Source of the DNA: Adlercreutzia mucosicola DSM 19490 | GTDB lineage: Bacteria; Actinomycetota; Coriobacteriia; Coriobacteriales; Eggerthellaceae | Direction: 5' to 3' | Assembly (NCBI RefSeq): GCF_000422625.1 | Contig: NZ_AUGK01000007.1 | Span: 1 to 64,000 of the forward strand | DNA length: 64,000 nt | Part shown: piece after piece, positions 51,109 to 59,362 of the stretch | Layout of the letters: the number at the start of each line of letters is the position of its first letter | Position numbering within the stretch: the stretch's first letter is position 1 | Notes under the pieces: generated by a model | Databases searched by the model: none | What the model was told of the DNA's origin: nothing | The model's input: only the letters and a program-made list of their open reading frames with translations | Position numbers and translations under genes: made by a program

Positions 51109-52650
51109 CTACCCTAAAAACAGCAGGTTCAAAGCCACGTTCAGTATGAATAACCCTACGATGATCGCTGCGAACAGCAGGATGCGGCGTGTGTCGCCCA
51201 CCGCGAGGCCTGTGCGCGGGTCAACGGGGTGCTTCTCGGGGTTGTCGCGGGTCAGTCCGCCGTACACCTTCTTAAAGATAATGTAGGCCACCACGCCCGA
51301 GGCGAGAAACACCACGGTGGCGAAGAAGTCGCCCACGGGGTTCAGGCACAGGGTGAAGGTGGCGATGCCGAAGGCCAAAGCCGAGTACAGGCGCACGCCC
51401 ACCTTTCCGCCGCCGATGACGTACATGTCGGCGGGACGGTTTTCCACGGGGTACATTTTGCGCAGGCGCATCACGATGAAGCCGAGGAACATATAGCGGG
51501 CCAGGATGAAGATGATGTTCATCTCGATGATCGTGGTGAAGTCGAACTGCGAGAAGACAAGCGATGAGGCAGCGATGGTGAGCACGCCGACGAAGGGGCT
51601 GCGGCCCGACTTGTCCACCTTGCGGATGAACTTGGGGAACAGGTTGTCTTCCGACAGCACCCAGAAGCTGCGGGAACCGCTGGCCAGGTAGGTATTGTAG
51701 ATGGTGCACTGGCTCATGATGGCGATGACGAGGAACAGCACCACGCCGGAATGGCCGAGCACCGCAGAGAAGATGGTGCCGTAGCCGAGCACATCGGCCG
51801 AGAAGCCGCCGTCGATGCCCCATTCGGTCCACGAGCCGGCCGGGTAGGCGGCCAGGCAGGCCAAGGTGGGCAGGATGTAGGACAGGGCGATGAGCGGCAG
51901 GGCGATGCGGAAGCCCTTGGCCACGTTGCGAGAGTCCTCGTATTCCCCGGACATGGCGGCGATACACTCGTAGCCGCAGTACATCCAGATGCCGATGCTG
52001 AGGGATTCCACCAAACACCCCATGGGCGCCTCGGGGGCGGCGAAGATGGGGTCGAAGGGATTGGTCTGCCAGTTCATGAAGCCGAAGACCACGGCCATGC
52101 CGAACACGACGAGAATGAGGATGGAGAAAAACGAGCTGATGCGCTCCACTTCCAGCAGGCCCACGAGGTTCACCACGGTGAAGCAGGCCACGACCAGCAG
52201 TTTCACCACGAAGGTGCCCTCGTCGTTCAAAGACAGCAGCTGGGAAGTGTAGCCGCCCACCATGGCGATGTAGGCACCGGAGGAGATGTAGGTGTCCATG
52301 GAGGTCCACCAGCCGGCCTGAAAGCCCCAGAACTCGCCGAAGGTTTCCTTGGCCCAGGCGTAGATGCCGCCCTCGCGCGGGAGGATGGCGTTGGCTTCGG
52401 CCACGAGCCGACTGATGGGGCGCGCCCACACGAAGGGCAGCACCATAAGGATAATAAGGGTGAGGCCCGGACCGGCGGCGGGGATGATTTCCTCGATGCC
52501 AAAAGCACCGGCCGATACCAGGCAGAAAAGCATAAATGCGATGCCCAAGGGGCTGATGTTGGTCTTGCGCAAGTTTCCGATGGTGCCATCGGGGGGCTGC
52601 GGCGGAAACAAGTCTTGTTGTCCGGCAGGCAGCTGACTTTTGACAGACAA
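51109..52650 (-). CDS. APC-family amino acid permease
   Basis: The 513-residue protein has 12 hydrophobic helices. The first carries the APC substrate-binding pattern SPLGIAFMLFCLVSAGAFGI, and PREGGIYAWAKETFGEFWGF is the second landmark. Substrate not predictable. TTG 52650 is the likely start because GGAGGTGG lies eight bases upstream; no ATG fits. Confidence 0.88.
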   Translation of the reverse strand: MSVKSQLPAGQQDLFPPQPPDGTIGNLRKTNISPLGIAFMLFCLVSAGAFGIEEIIPAAGPGLTLIILMVLPFVWARPISRLVAEANAILPREGGIYAWAKETFGEFWGFQAGWWTSMDTYISSGAYIAMVGGYTSQLLSLNDEGTFVVKLLVVACFTVVNLVGLLEVERISSFFSILILVVFGMAVVFGFMNWQTNPFDPIFAAPEAPMGCLVESLSIGIWMYCGYECIAAMSGEYEDSRNVAKGFRIALPLIALSYILPTLACLAAYPAGSWTEWGIDGGFSADVLGYGTIFSAVLGHSGVVLFLVIAIMSQCTIYNTYLASGSRSFWVLSEDNLFPKFIRKVDKSGRSPFVGVLTIAASSLVFSQFDFTTIIEMNIIFILARYMFLGFIVMRLRKMYPVENRPADMYVIGGGKVGVRLYSALAFGIATFTLCLNPVGDFFATVVFLASGVVAYIIFKKVYGGLTRDNPEKHPVDPRTGLAVGDTRRILLFAAIIVGLFILNVALNLLFLG

Positions 52651-52759
52651 AGCAAACCACCTCCTCGAGGTGTTGGGGCCATAAGGATTGCAGTGTAGCC
52701 CATCTGCCGTGCTTCTGCGAGAGGATATTTCCAGCGGTGCGGGCCAGGGCGCTTGCGGA

Positions 52760-52787
52760 GCCTTCTTGGGCAACTGCCCAAGAAGGC
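52760..52787. terminator. Long perfect hairpin
   Basis: Arms GCCTTCTTGGGCA and its complement with a 2-4-base loop, directly after the end of the minus-strand gene at 52798. No U-tract follows, so it is a terminator or mRNA-end protector candidate. Confidence 0.55.
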
Positions 52788-52797
52788 GGTCGGAACT

Positions 52798-53364
52798 CTA
52801 GAGAATGGTGGCCAGTATGGTGTTGTCGAAGGCAAAGGGGGAGTCGGCCAGGCGCTGCAGGCGCAGGGGCAGCCCCTCGTCGCCGAGGAATCCCTCGTAG
52901 ATCACCTCCTCGTCGGGAAAGAGGAAGCTGGCTTCGCTGTCTTGCACGGAGCGGTGGAGCAGAACGGTGCGCAAGCTGGTGTCGAGGAAGGCGGCGATGC
53001 CAGCTTCGGCGGCGGCCAGGGCATCGGTCGCGAAGGCGGTGAAGGGCTCAGGGGCGTGGCCGGGGATGCCCGCGCGCAGCAGATAGGTGGCCTCGGCGGT
53101 ACAGGCGAAGTCGAGGCGCAGGATGGTGCCGGGATTGAAGCCGAGGCCACCGCGCAGGGCATCTTCGCGAGGCGACGCGCCGTCGGGATGCAGGATGAGC
53201 GAGCCGAAGTAGACGGCGATGCTGAAGAGCGTGGCGCCGTCGGCCCCATCGCCGTACCAGGCCGGGGCGCCCACCTGGGGCAGGCGGTCGAGGAGCAGCT
53301 GGACCTGGGGCGCCTCGGGCGGGACGGCGAAGTAGGGCCGGTTGAAGATTTTGGTGTAGCTCAT
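52798..53364 (-). CDS. Hypothetical protein
   Basis: The 188-residue product starts SYTKIFNRPYFAVPPEAPQV and is a soluble alpha/beta protein without recognised motif. GGAGGAGAG precedes ATG 53364. Three spaced TAGTCSS motifs at 53458-53484 lie upstream and may be regulatory. Function unknown. Confidence 0.7.
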   Translation of the reverse strand: MSYTKIFNRPYFAVPPEAPQVQLLLDRLPQVGAPAWYGDGADGATLFSIAVYFGSLILHPDGASPREDALRGGLGFNPGTILRLDFACTAEATYLLRAGIPGHAPEPFTAFATDALAAAEAGIAAFLDTSLRTVLLHRSVQDSEASFLFPDEEVIYEGFLGDEGLPLRLQRLADSPFAFDNTILATIL

Positions 53365-53712
53365 CTCTCCTCCTGAGGGCGACAGCGGGGTTCGTAGGGA
53401 GGTTTGATCGGGGGTTGGTGACTCCTCTACCATAGCCGATATGGAGGATGAAAGAAATAGTCGCAATAGTCCGATTTTAGTCCGAATTCTATAGATTTGC
53501 GCGGCTTTTGATGTAAAAGTGGCCCCTTGAGAGAGGCCACGAAAAGGTGGGTGCTGGAGCGCTGGGCGCGGGGCGGCCTGCGAGGAAAGGGTTGCGGGGG
53601 CGGGCCTCAGCCCGCCCACCGTGCAATGGCGCACTGGTGCGTCAGAGGCCACTCCGAGCGGTCCGAAGGCCGTCCCCCGCAGGGCTCTCGTTGCGCCGCC
53701 GGCCTTCCCCGC
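53365..53712. other. Intergenic between two minus-strand genes
   Basis: About 350 bases. It holds three TAGTCGC/TAGTCCG copies (53458, 53467 and 53478) in an AT-rich segment that may be the promoter of the gene at 52798-53364. The GC-rich remainder next to fbp has open frames that do not look coding. Confidence 0.4.
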
Positions 53713-55671
53713 TTACTCGTCCTCGGGGATGAGGCCGGCCTCGTAGGCCGCCTGGAGACGGCGCAGGTCGCCGATGCGCTGGCGGATGGCCGCACCCTCG
53801 TCGGTGTCGGCCACGGTGCGCGGGGCGTCGTAGCGCTCGAGCACGCGCCGCGCGCCAATGATGTCGGCATTCTCCTGAATGGCCGCCTCGCGCGAGGTCA
53901 GCGGCTCGTTCGCGTCCAGGAACAGGCCCTCGGCGTTCGATACCAGGGTGTAGCCGGCCAGGCCCGTGGTCTTCTGATAGGCGCTCGAGAAGCCACCGTC
54001 GATGGTGAGCACGCGCCCTGCGGCCTTCACCGGGTCCTCGCCGTCTTTCGCTTTCACCGGCACGTGTCCGCAGATGATGCGCGAGGTAGCCGGATCCATG
54101 CCGAAGTCGCGGAAGATGCCATCTACCACCGCGGGGTCGTCCAGCAGCGTGTAGAAGGGGTTCTTCACCTCCTTGCGGGCGGCCTTGTCGGCGATGAGGT
54201 ACAGCTCGAAGGTGGCCATCTTACTCTTGGCGAACAGGGGCGAGCCGGGGCCGAGCCACAGGTACCACAGCATGGCCAGGCCGCGCTCGCGCTCCTCCTC
54301 GTCGGTGGCGAGGAAGGCCGCGCGCACCGAGGCGTCCACCATGTCGTAGAGGGCCCGTCCCCGGTAGGTCTCGCCGAACAGGGTGACTTCCAGCAGCGAC
54401 CCGTCGGGAGCCAGGGGCACGCAGGCGTGCAGCAGCAGGTTGCCGTTCTCGATCTTGTACAGGCTGCCGTGGTCGAGGAAGAAGGCCATGTGGCGCTGGA
54501 GGCGCTCGCAACGGGTGAAGGCGGCGCAGAGCTGCTCGATGACGGCCGCCTCTCCCTCGGTCAGGCGGTAGGGGTCGTCCCAGTCCACCGTGGGGAAGGC
54601 GGTGTCGGTCAGAGCGTATTCCACGCCGTCCACTACCACGGTGCCGCGTTCGCGGTCAATGCGGTGCAGCAGGTTGCGGTCGTCCAGGCCGAAGGAGGGG
54701 TTCGCGGCGATGAGGGCCGCCTCCACCTTGAACTGGATGACGGCCATGGCCTTCTGGATCTTCTCGGTCAGCGCGGTCTCGGCGGCCGAGAGGCCGGGGT
54801 TGCCCTTGAGGGCGAAGGCGACGCAGGGGTCGTCGGCGTAGGCCTCGGCAGCGAAGCTGGCCAGGGGGCGCAGGTTGATGCCGTAGGCGTCCTCCAGGAT
54901 GGACAGGTTGCCGTAGCGGGCGCAGATGCGCACCACGTTGGCCACGCTGCCGGGGCTGCCGGCGGCTGCGCCCATCCACAGGATGTCGTGGTTGCCCCAC
55001 TGCACGTCCACGGCGGGGTAGTCCAAAAGTTCGTCCATGATGAGGTGGGGCGCCGGGCCGCGGTCGTATACGTCGCCGATGAGGTGCAGCTGGTCCACCA
55101 CGAGGTGCCGGGTCAGCTCGGCCAGGGTGATGGCCAGGTTGACGCCGTAGCCGCCCTCGATGGCGGCCTCGATGAGGGCTGCGGCGGTGCCGGCCTTGGC
55201 AGCCACGCCCTGGGCGGCCAAAAGCGCAGCGGCCACGGCGCCGAAGTCGGCGGGAATGAGGGCGTGCACCGCGGCCAGGCCGTGGCGGCTGGCGGCAGCA
55301 TGGGCCAGGGCCGCCAGTCGGCTCAGGGTAGCGGCGAGCCAGGCATCGGCGGCCTCGTCGCTGGTGGTGCGGCCGAGAACCCCGAGGGCCTTCTCTTCCG
55401 GATAGGCCACTACGGCGGCCAGCTCGGCTGCTTCCCCGGCGGTCAGCCCAGCGCCGAAAGTGTCGGCGATGAGGGTGCGCACGGCGCCCGATCCGTTGCG
55501 CAGCAGGTGGGAGAAGGCGTTGTACTCGCCGTGGATGTCCGAAGCGAACAGCTCCGCGCCCCGGGGCAGGGCCAGCACCCCTTCCAGCATCGCCGCCGCT
55601 TCGGCCGCCTCGCTGGCCGTCGGGTACAGCTCCGAGAGAGCTTCCAGGTAAGTCGTTTCAAGCGCGTCCAT
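53713..55671 (-). CDS. fbp: Class III fructose-1,6-bisphosphatase
   Basis: This is the gluconeogenic phosphatase of the Firmicute/Coriobacteria class. The 652-residue length fits class III. Metallophosphatase motifs are seen: FASDIHGEYNAF, HLIGDVYDRGPAPHLIMDEL, QWGNHDILWMGAA and ICGHVPVKAKDGEDPVKAAG. GGAGG before ATG 55671 sets the start. It is monocistronic. Confidence 0.95.
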   Translation of the reverse strand: MDALETTYLEALSELYPTASEAAEAAAMLEGVLALPRGAELFASDIHGEYNAFSHLLRNGSGAVRTLIADTFGAGLTAGEAAELAAVVAYPEEKALGVLGRTTSDEAADAWLAATLSRLAALAHAAASRHGLAAVHALIPADFGAVAAALLAAQGVAAKAGTAAALIEAAIEGGYGVNLAITLAELTRHLVVDQLHLIGDVYDRGPAPHLIMDELLDYPAVDVQWGNHDILWMGAAAGSPGSVANVVRICARYGNLSILEDAYGINLRPLASFAAEAYADDPCVAFALKGNPGLSAAETALTEKIQKAMAVIQFKVEAALIAANPSFGLDDRNLLHRIDRERGTVVVDGVEYALTDTAFPTVDWDDPYRLTEGEAAVIEQLCAAFTRCERLQRHMAFFLDHGSLYKIENGNLLLHACVPLAPDGSLLEVTLFGETYRGRALYDMVDASVRAAFLATDEEERERGLAMLWYLWLGPGSPLFAKSKMATFELYLIADKAARKEVKNPFYTLLDDPAVVDGIFRDFGMDPATSRIICGHVPVKAKDGEDPVKAAGRVLTIDGGFSSAYQKTTGLAGYTLVSNAEGLFLDANEPLTSREAAIQENADIIGARRVLERYDAPRTVADTDEGAAIRQRIGDLRRLQAAYEAGLIPEDE

Positions 55672-55878
55672 AGATCATCCTCCTTGTTGGACCGCAGAGA
55701 TTCCGTGACCCCATTGTATCCGACCCCCGCGCGAGCTCGTTCGTCGCCGCAGAAACTGCGGAGCCCGCAGGGGTCGGCGCGGTCGCTTCGGGGCATGCTT
55801 TGTGGGAGAGGGGCGCGGAGCGGGGTTGAGCCTTCCGCATGGCGAGCGTTCGTCTCGCATCGCGTTGTGGCGGGTATG

Positions 55879-56006
55879 CGACCAAAATTACGTTTGGGCG
55901 AGGGGCGCTCTTGCGGAAAGCGACAAAAATCACGTTTGAGCGAGCTTTTGCGTTAGAAAATGGCTCTCCGGCGCGCGATGCCCTCGCCCAAACGTAATTT
56001 CGGTCG
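55879..56006. repeat. Left cluster of three 24-bp repeats
   Basis: Copies at 55879-55902 (+), 55921-55944 (+) and 55983-56006 (-), sharing ACGTTTGRGCGAG preceded by CGACnnAAATY. Start-to-start spacing is 42 and 62 bases. The second and third copies extend outward into a matched inverted pair, CTTGCGGAAAGCGA and its complement, giving a hairpin with about 35-bp arms. Confidence 0.85.
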
Positions 56007-56169
56007 CTTTCCGCAAGTGATTGGCGGCGAGAGAGGGCTTTGGCGGAGCGCCGAGCCCCCCAACCATGCAAGCGGGGCGATCTCTGCGCACGCCGCTCAT
56101 GAATGGAAATTCAGTTGACCTGGCCCGTGCGTTGTCCATGTGCTTTCGGACACGGTATGGTGGTGCGCC

Positions 56170-57255
56170 ATGAATTTGTATCTCAGTCATAGGTCGGCTC
56201 TGATGTTCTGGCGCGCTTGGTCTGCAAGCCGTGCCATTTCCCTGCGCGCTTTCCACGACCTGCGAAAGACGGACGGCTCGCTTTTCCCTGGCCGTCTGTA
56301 CGACGCGACGGCCGCGCTTCGAACCTGCGCGAGTAGCGACGAGGATGTTCGCAACCTGCTGTGCCACGTCGCCGATTCAGAGGTCAAGGCGTGGATGCGC
56401 GCATGTCTGGAAGAAGAGGGCGCTCTCGTTCACGTACTGGTCGAGCGCGGCGAAGGAACGAGGAATTCACGCAAGATCGTTCGCCATCGCTCTGCCCTCG
56501 TGTACCCCCGAGGCGCCTTCATTGGGGTGGCTCCCCATCTCTTCATTTGCTCGCCAGAGCTTGTGTTCGTCCAGATGGCGGCTTCTTTATCTTTTGGCGA
56601 GCTGCTTGCCTTGGGGTATGAGCTGTGCGGCTGCTATCCGTTGGACCGTCCCGATGGGGCGGCACTGATGCGACGGCCGCTTACCTCGCCAGCCAGGCTC
56701 GCTGCTTTCTGCGCTCAGATGGAGAAGGCACGTTGCGTGAAGGTGGCTCGCGTTGCGGCGCGGCAGGTGCGTGCAAAGTCTGGCTCGCCGATGGAGACCG
56801 AGCTGGCCATAGCGGCCTTTACCTCGGTGCAGCGAGGGGGCCTGGGCGTTGAGCCGGCGTCTCTCAATGCGCCCATCGCTCTTTCCCGTGCGGCGCGCCG
56901 CGCGACGGGGCTCAACCGCGTGGTCGGCGATTTCTATTGGCGCGAAGCCCGCTTTCTCATTGAGTACGACGGTCGGGAGGCCCACGCCTCGGAGCATCGG
57001 CGCGCGCACGATTCGCGCAAGCGCGATGCGCTTGCGATGGACGGCATCGAGTTGATGACTGTTACGGCGCCCCAGTTTCGCAATGTGACCCAGAGTATTG
57101 CGCTGCTCGACAATGCCGCACGCCGCATCGGAAAACCGAAGCGCAAGCGAAAGCAAGGCCATTTGCAGAAGCACATGGCTCTTCGGGCACAGGCGCGTCG
57201 GTATCATCGAGAAAGTCTTTCCCAAAAGGACGGCGGCCACGGCCTAGGGGCGTGA
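56170..57255 (+). CDS. Putative PD-(D/E)xK (Vsr/DUF559-like) nuclease flanked by repeat clusters
   Basis: The C-terminal third of the 361-residue protein reads like a DUF559/Vsr-type nuclease: SPMETELAIAAFTSV, then RVVGDFYWREARFLIEYDG, REAHASEHRRAHDSRKRDAL and a final VTAPQF strand. The acidic residues and EYDG are suited to a PD-(D/E)xK site. The N-terminal part (MNLYLSHRSALMFWRAW) resembles the C-terminal part of AbiEi-like proteins in this phylum, but this is weak. ATG 56170 has only a poor ribosome site. The gene lies between two mirror-image repeat clusters, which suggests that nuclease and repeats belong to one element. Confidence 0.65.
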   Translation: MNLYLSHRSALMFWRAWSASRAISLRAFHDLRKTDGSLFPGRLYDATAALRTCASSDEDVRNLLCHVADSEVKAWMRACLEEEGALVHVLVERGEGTRNSRKIVRHRSALVYPRGAFIGVAPHLFICSPELVFVQMAASLSFGELLALGYELCGCYPLDRPDGAALMRRPLTSPARLAAFCAQMEKARCVKVARVAARQVRAKSGSPMETELAIAAFTSVQRGGLGVEPASLNAPIALSRAARRATGLNRVVGDFYWREARFLIEYDGREAHASEHRRAHDSRKRDALAMDGIELMTVTAPQFRNVTQSIALLDNAARRIGKPKRKRKQGHLQKHMALRAQARRYHRESLSQKDGGHGLGA

Positions 57256-57301
57256 GCGAGGCCGGCGAGCGAGGAAGACGAAGGGAGGTCGGCCTCGGAA
57301 A

Positions 57302-57429
57302 CGACCAGAATCACGTTTGAGCGAGGGGGATTTGGCGCCGAACGCCTTTTTTGCTCGAGAATCCTCGCTCAAACGTGATTTCTGTCGCTCGAGGAAGGCC
57401 CAACCCTCGCCCAAACGTGATTTTGGTCG
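57302..57429. repeat. Right cluster of three 24-bp repeats
   Basis: Copies at 57302-57325 (+), 57364-57387 (-) and 57406-57429 (-). Start-to-start spacings are 62 and 42, the mirror of the left cluster, although the spacer sequences (38 and 18 bases) are not alike. The consensus is the same as on the left. Confidence 0.85.
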
Positions 57430-57576
57430 TTTGCGAAGTGAGGGCATCTCGTGGATGCATGTCCATTGCAGGACGCCCGACCCGCTTCGGCGTCCTTCTC
57501 GTGGCATGGATCACCAGAGGGGGGGCGCCCGTTTCGGGGGAGGGCGCGGGCGCACCCGTTTAGATGCACTTGCCGG

Positions 57577-59163
57577 CTAGGACCCGGCTTGCTCGATGAT
57601 ATCGATGAGGGCCTGCTGGGAATGGACGCCGAGCTTCTTATATATATGATCGATGTGGGTGCGGGTGGTGCCGTCGGAGATGTACATCTGCTTCATGATG
57701 TAGGCGGCTGTGCGGCCCTTTCCCAGATAGGCCAGCACTTCGCCCTCGCGCTTGGTTAAAGCGTAGGTGGCGATTACCCGGCGGCAGGCCTCCTCGTAGG
57801 TCAGGGACGGCTCGGGGACTCCGTCGGTGGTGGCCGGGGCCACGGCGTCGATGCCGTCGCCGCCCATGGGGTCCGAGGCACCGGCGCGCTTCTCGGCGGT
57901 GCGCAGCATGCCGATAAGGAGGAAGGCGTCCACGGCCCCCAAGGCGAAGAAGAACCCGATGAGCAGGGCTGACCAAGGGCCGTCGCCGTACAGTGTGGGC
58001 AGGATCATGAAGAAGAGCACGCCGACGGCCCACCCCATTTTCAGCACGAAAAACGACAGCACGAAGCGATCGGACAGGCGTGTGGTGCCGCGAGGCGCGA
58101 GGCAGAGCAGCCACAGGAAGTAGTAGACGAGTCCGTACACGAAGCGATGGAAGAATACGAGCAGGCTGAGCACGGCGATGTTCTGGAACAGGGAGGTGGC
58201 GTACAAGGCCACGAGCAGCGCGGGCAGGACCAGCAAGTACACCAGGGCCAGCCGCGTCATGCCCGCGAAATGCCGGTGCAGCACGCTCAGGAGCGCGGCT
58301 GCCGTGATGCCGCCCAGGCCGCTGAGCACCTGGATGGCCATGGAGTAGGCGCCGCCGTCCTGATATCCCATGCGCGTGGCGTGGGTGGAGATGAGCAGGG
58401 CGCCCATGAGAAAGAAACTGGTCAGCAACGCACCGGTCTCGCTGCGCGACGAGCGCCAGCCGAACAGCTCGAGGCCGGTGCCAGCGGTCGCGGGGGCGGC
58501 CGCCGAGGCGGGGATGTCGGCGATGCCGGCGGTCGCGGGGGCGCCGGCGGCCTCGTCAGGGCCGGTGGCGCTGGTGCTCGCGGCGCCGGCGGCTCTGTTG
58601 CCAGCCGCCTCTTCCGCGGCTTCCTTCCCCAGCGCTTCCGCGAACAGGGCGAAGCATGCCAGGGCCGCCAGGGGAAACAGGCTGATCAATGCCAGGGCCA
58701 CTTCCCATTTCAGCAGGGCGCAGGCCAGCTGCAAGAGCCCGCTGACGGCGAAGCCCGCCACGAATACGCGCATGGATCGCTCGCCGAACGCGCGGGCGGC
58801 GGCCACGGCGATCACCACGAGCCCGACCGTGTAGCTCTCGCCCCAGGGCGCGCACCACCCCAACATGGCGCTCATCTCGGCCGGCAGCAGGCCCGCTGCC
58901 TGGGCGCTCTGGGCCGCCACGGCCACTTCCTGCAGCAGGGTCAGCGCGGCGAAAAGCGCCACGAGCGATCGCCTGTCGCCCTCCCGGCGCAGCAAGGGGA
59001 AGGCCGCGGCGAACAGAAGCGCGCATACGGCCACGTTCAGTAGCATGGCTTCTAGGGTGAGACCGGGGTAGTTGTAGACGGCGGTGTAGAGCCGCGTTTC
59101 GCGCGCGGCCAGGCACAGCCCCACCGCCAGGGCGGCTCCCAAAGGCGCCATTCGTTTCGACAT
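57577..59163 (-). CDS. LuxR-family regulator with 12-helix membrane sensor
   Basis: The 528-residue protein has a membrane domain of about 12 helices in two halves, joined by a long Ala/Gly-rich linker, and a C-terminal LuxR helix-turn-helix (YALTKREGEVLAYLGKGRTA, then AYIMKQMYISDGTTRTHIDH). This architecture is expanded in Eggerthella and relatives, where the genes sit next to Tat-exported oxidoreductases that they control. Here the divergent neighbour is such a reductase. GGGAGGG precedes ATG 59163. Confidence 0.88.
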   Translation of the reverse strand: MSKRMAPLGAALAVGLCLAARETRLYTAVYNYPGLTLEAMLLNVAVCALLFAAAFPLLRREGDRRSLVALFAALTLLQEVAVAAQSAQAAGLLPAEMSAMLGWCAPWGESYTVGLVVIAVAAARAFGERSMRVFVAGFAVSGLLQLACALLKWEVALALISLFPLAALACFALFAEALGKEAAEEAAGNRAAGAASTSATGPDEAAGAPATAGIADIPASAAAPATAGTGLELFGWRSSRSETGALLTSFFLMGALLISTHATRMGYQDGGAYSMAIQVLSGLGGITAAALLSVLHRHFAGMTRLALVYLLVLPALLVALYATSLFQNIAVLSLLVFFHRFVYGLVYYFLWLLCLAPRGTTRLSDRFVLSFFVLKMGWAVGVLFFMILPTLYGDGPWSALLIGFFFALGAVDAFLLIGMLRTAEKRAGASDPMGGDGIDAVAPATTDGVPEPSLTYEEACRRVIATYALTKREGEVLAYLGKGRTAAYIMKQMYISDGTTRTHIDHIYKKLGVHSQQALIDIIEQAGS

Positions 59164-59362
59164 GCGGACTCCCTCCCCGTGTTTTCCCAGGTAGGCGCTG
59201 TCTATCAGACGCGCAATCTGATGGTTTCCCGCAGAAATCAGATTCCGTTTTCGATGACGAGACGCCTCCCGACGACTAAAAATAGCAGGGTATTCGACGC
59301 GCCGCAAGGGCGGTTCCGGCCGTCGCGAAGCGTCACGGAACTTCAAGGAAGGGGAGTCAATC

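Noticed and set aside
53530-55956. Very long plus-strand frame opposite fbp
   Set aside because: It is the antisense shadow of the fbp gene in GC-rich DNA, without family motifs.
55879-57429. 24-bp repeats as CRISPR
   Set aside because: Copies alternate orientation, spacers are 18 and 38 bases, and no cas gene is present; the mirror symmetry points to another kind of element.
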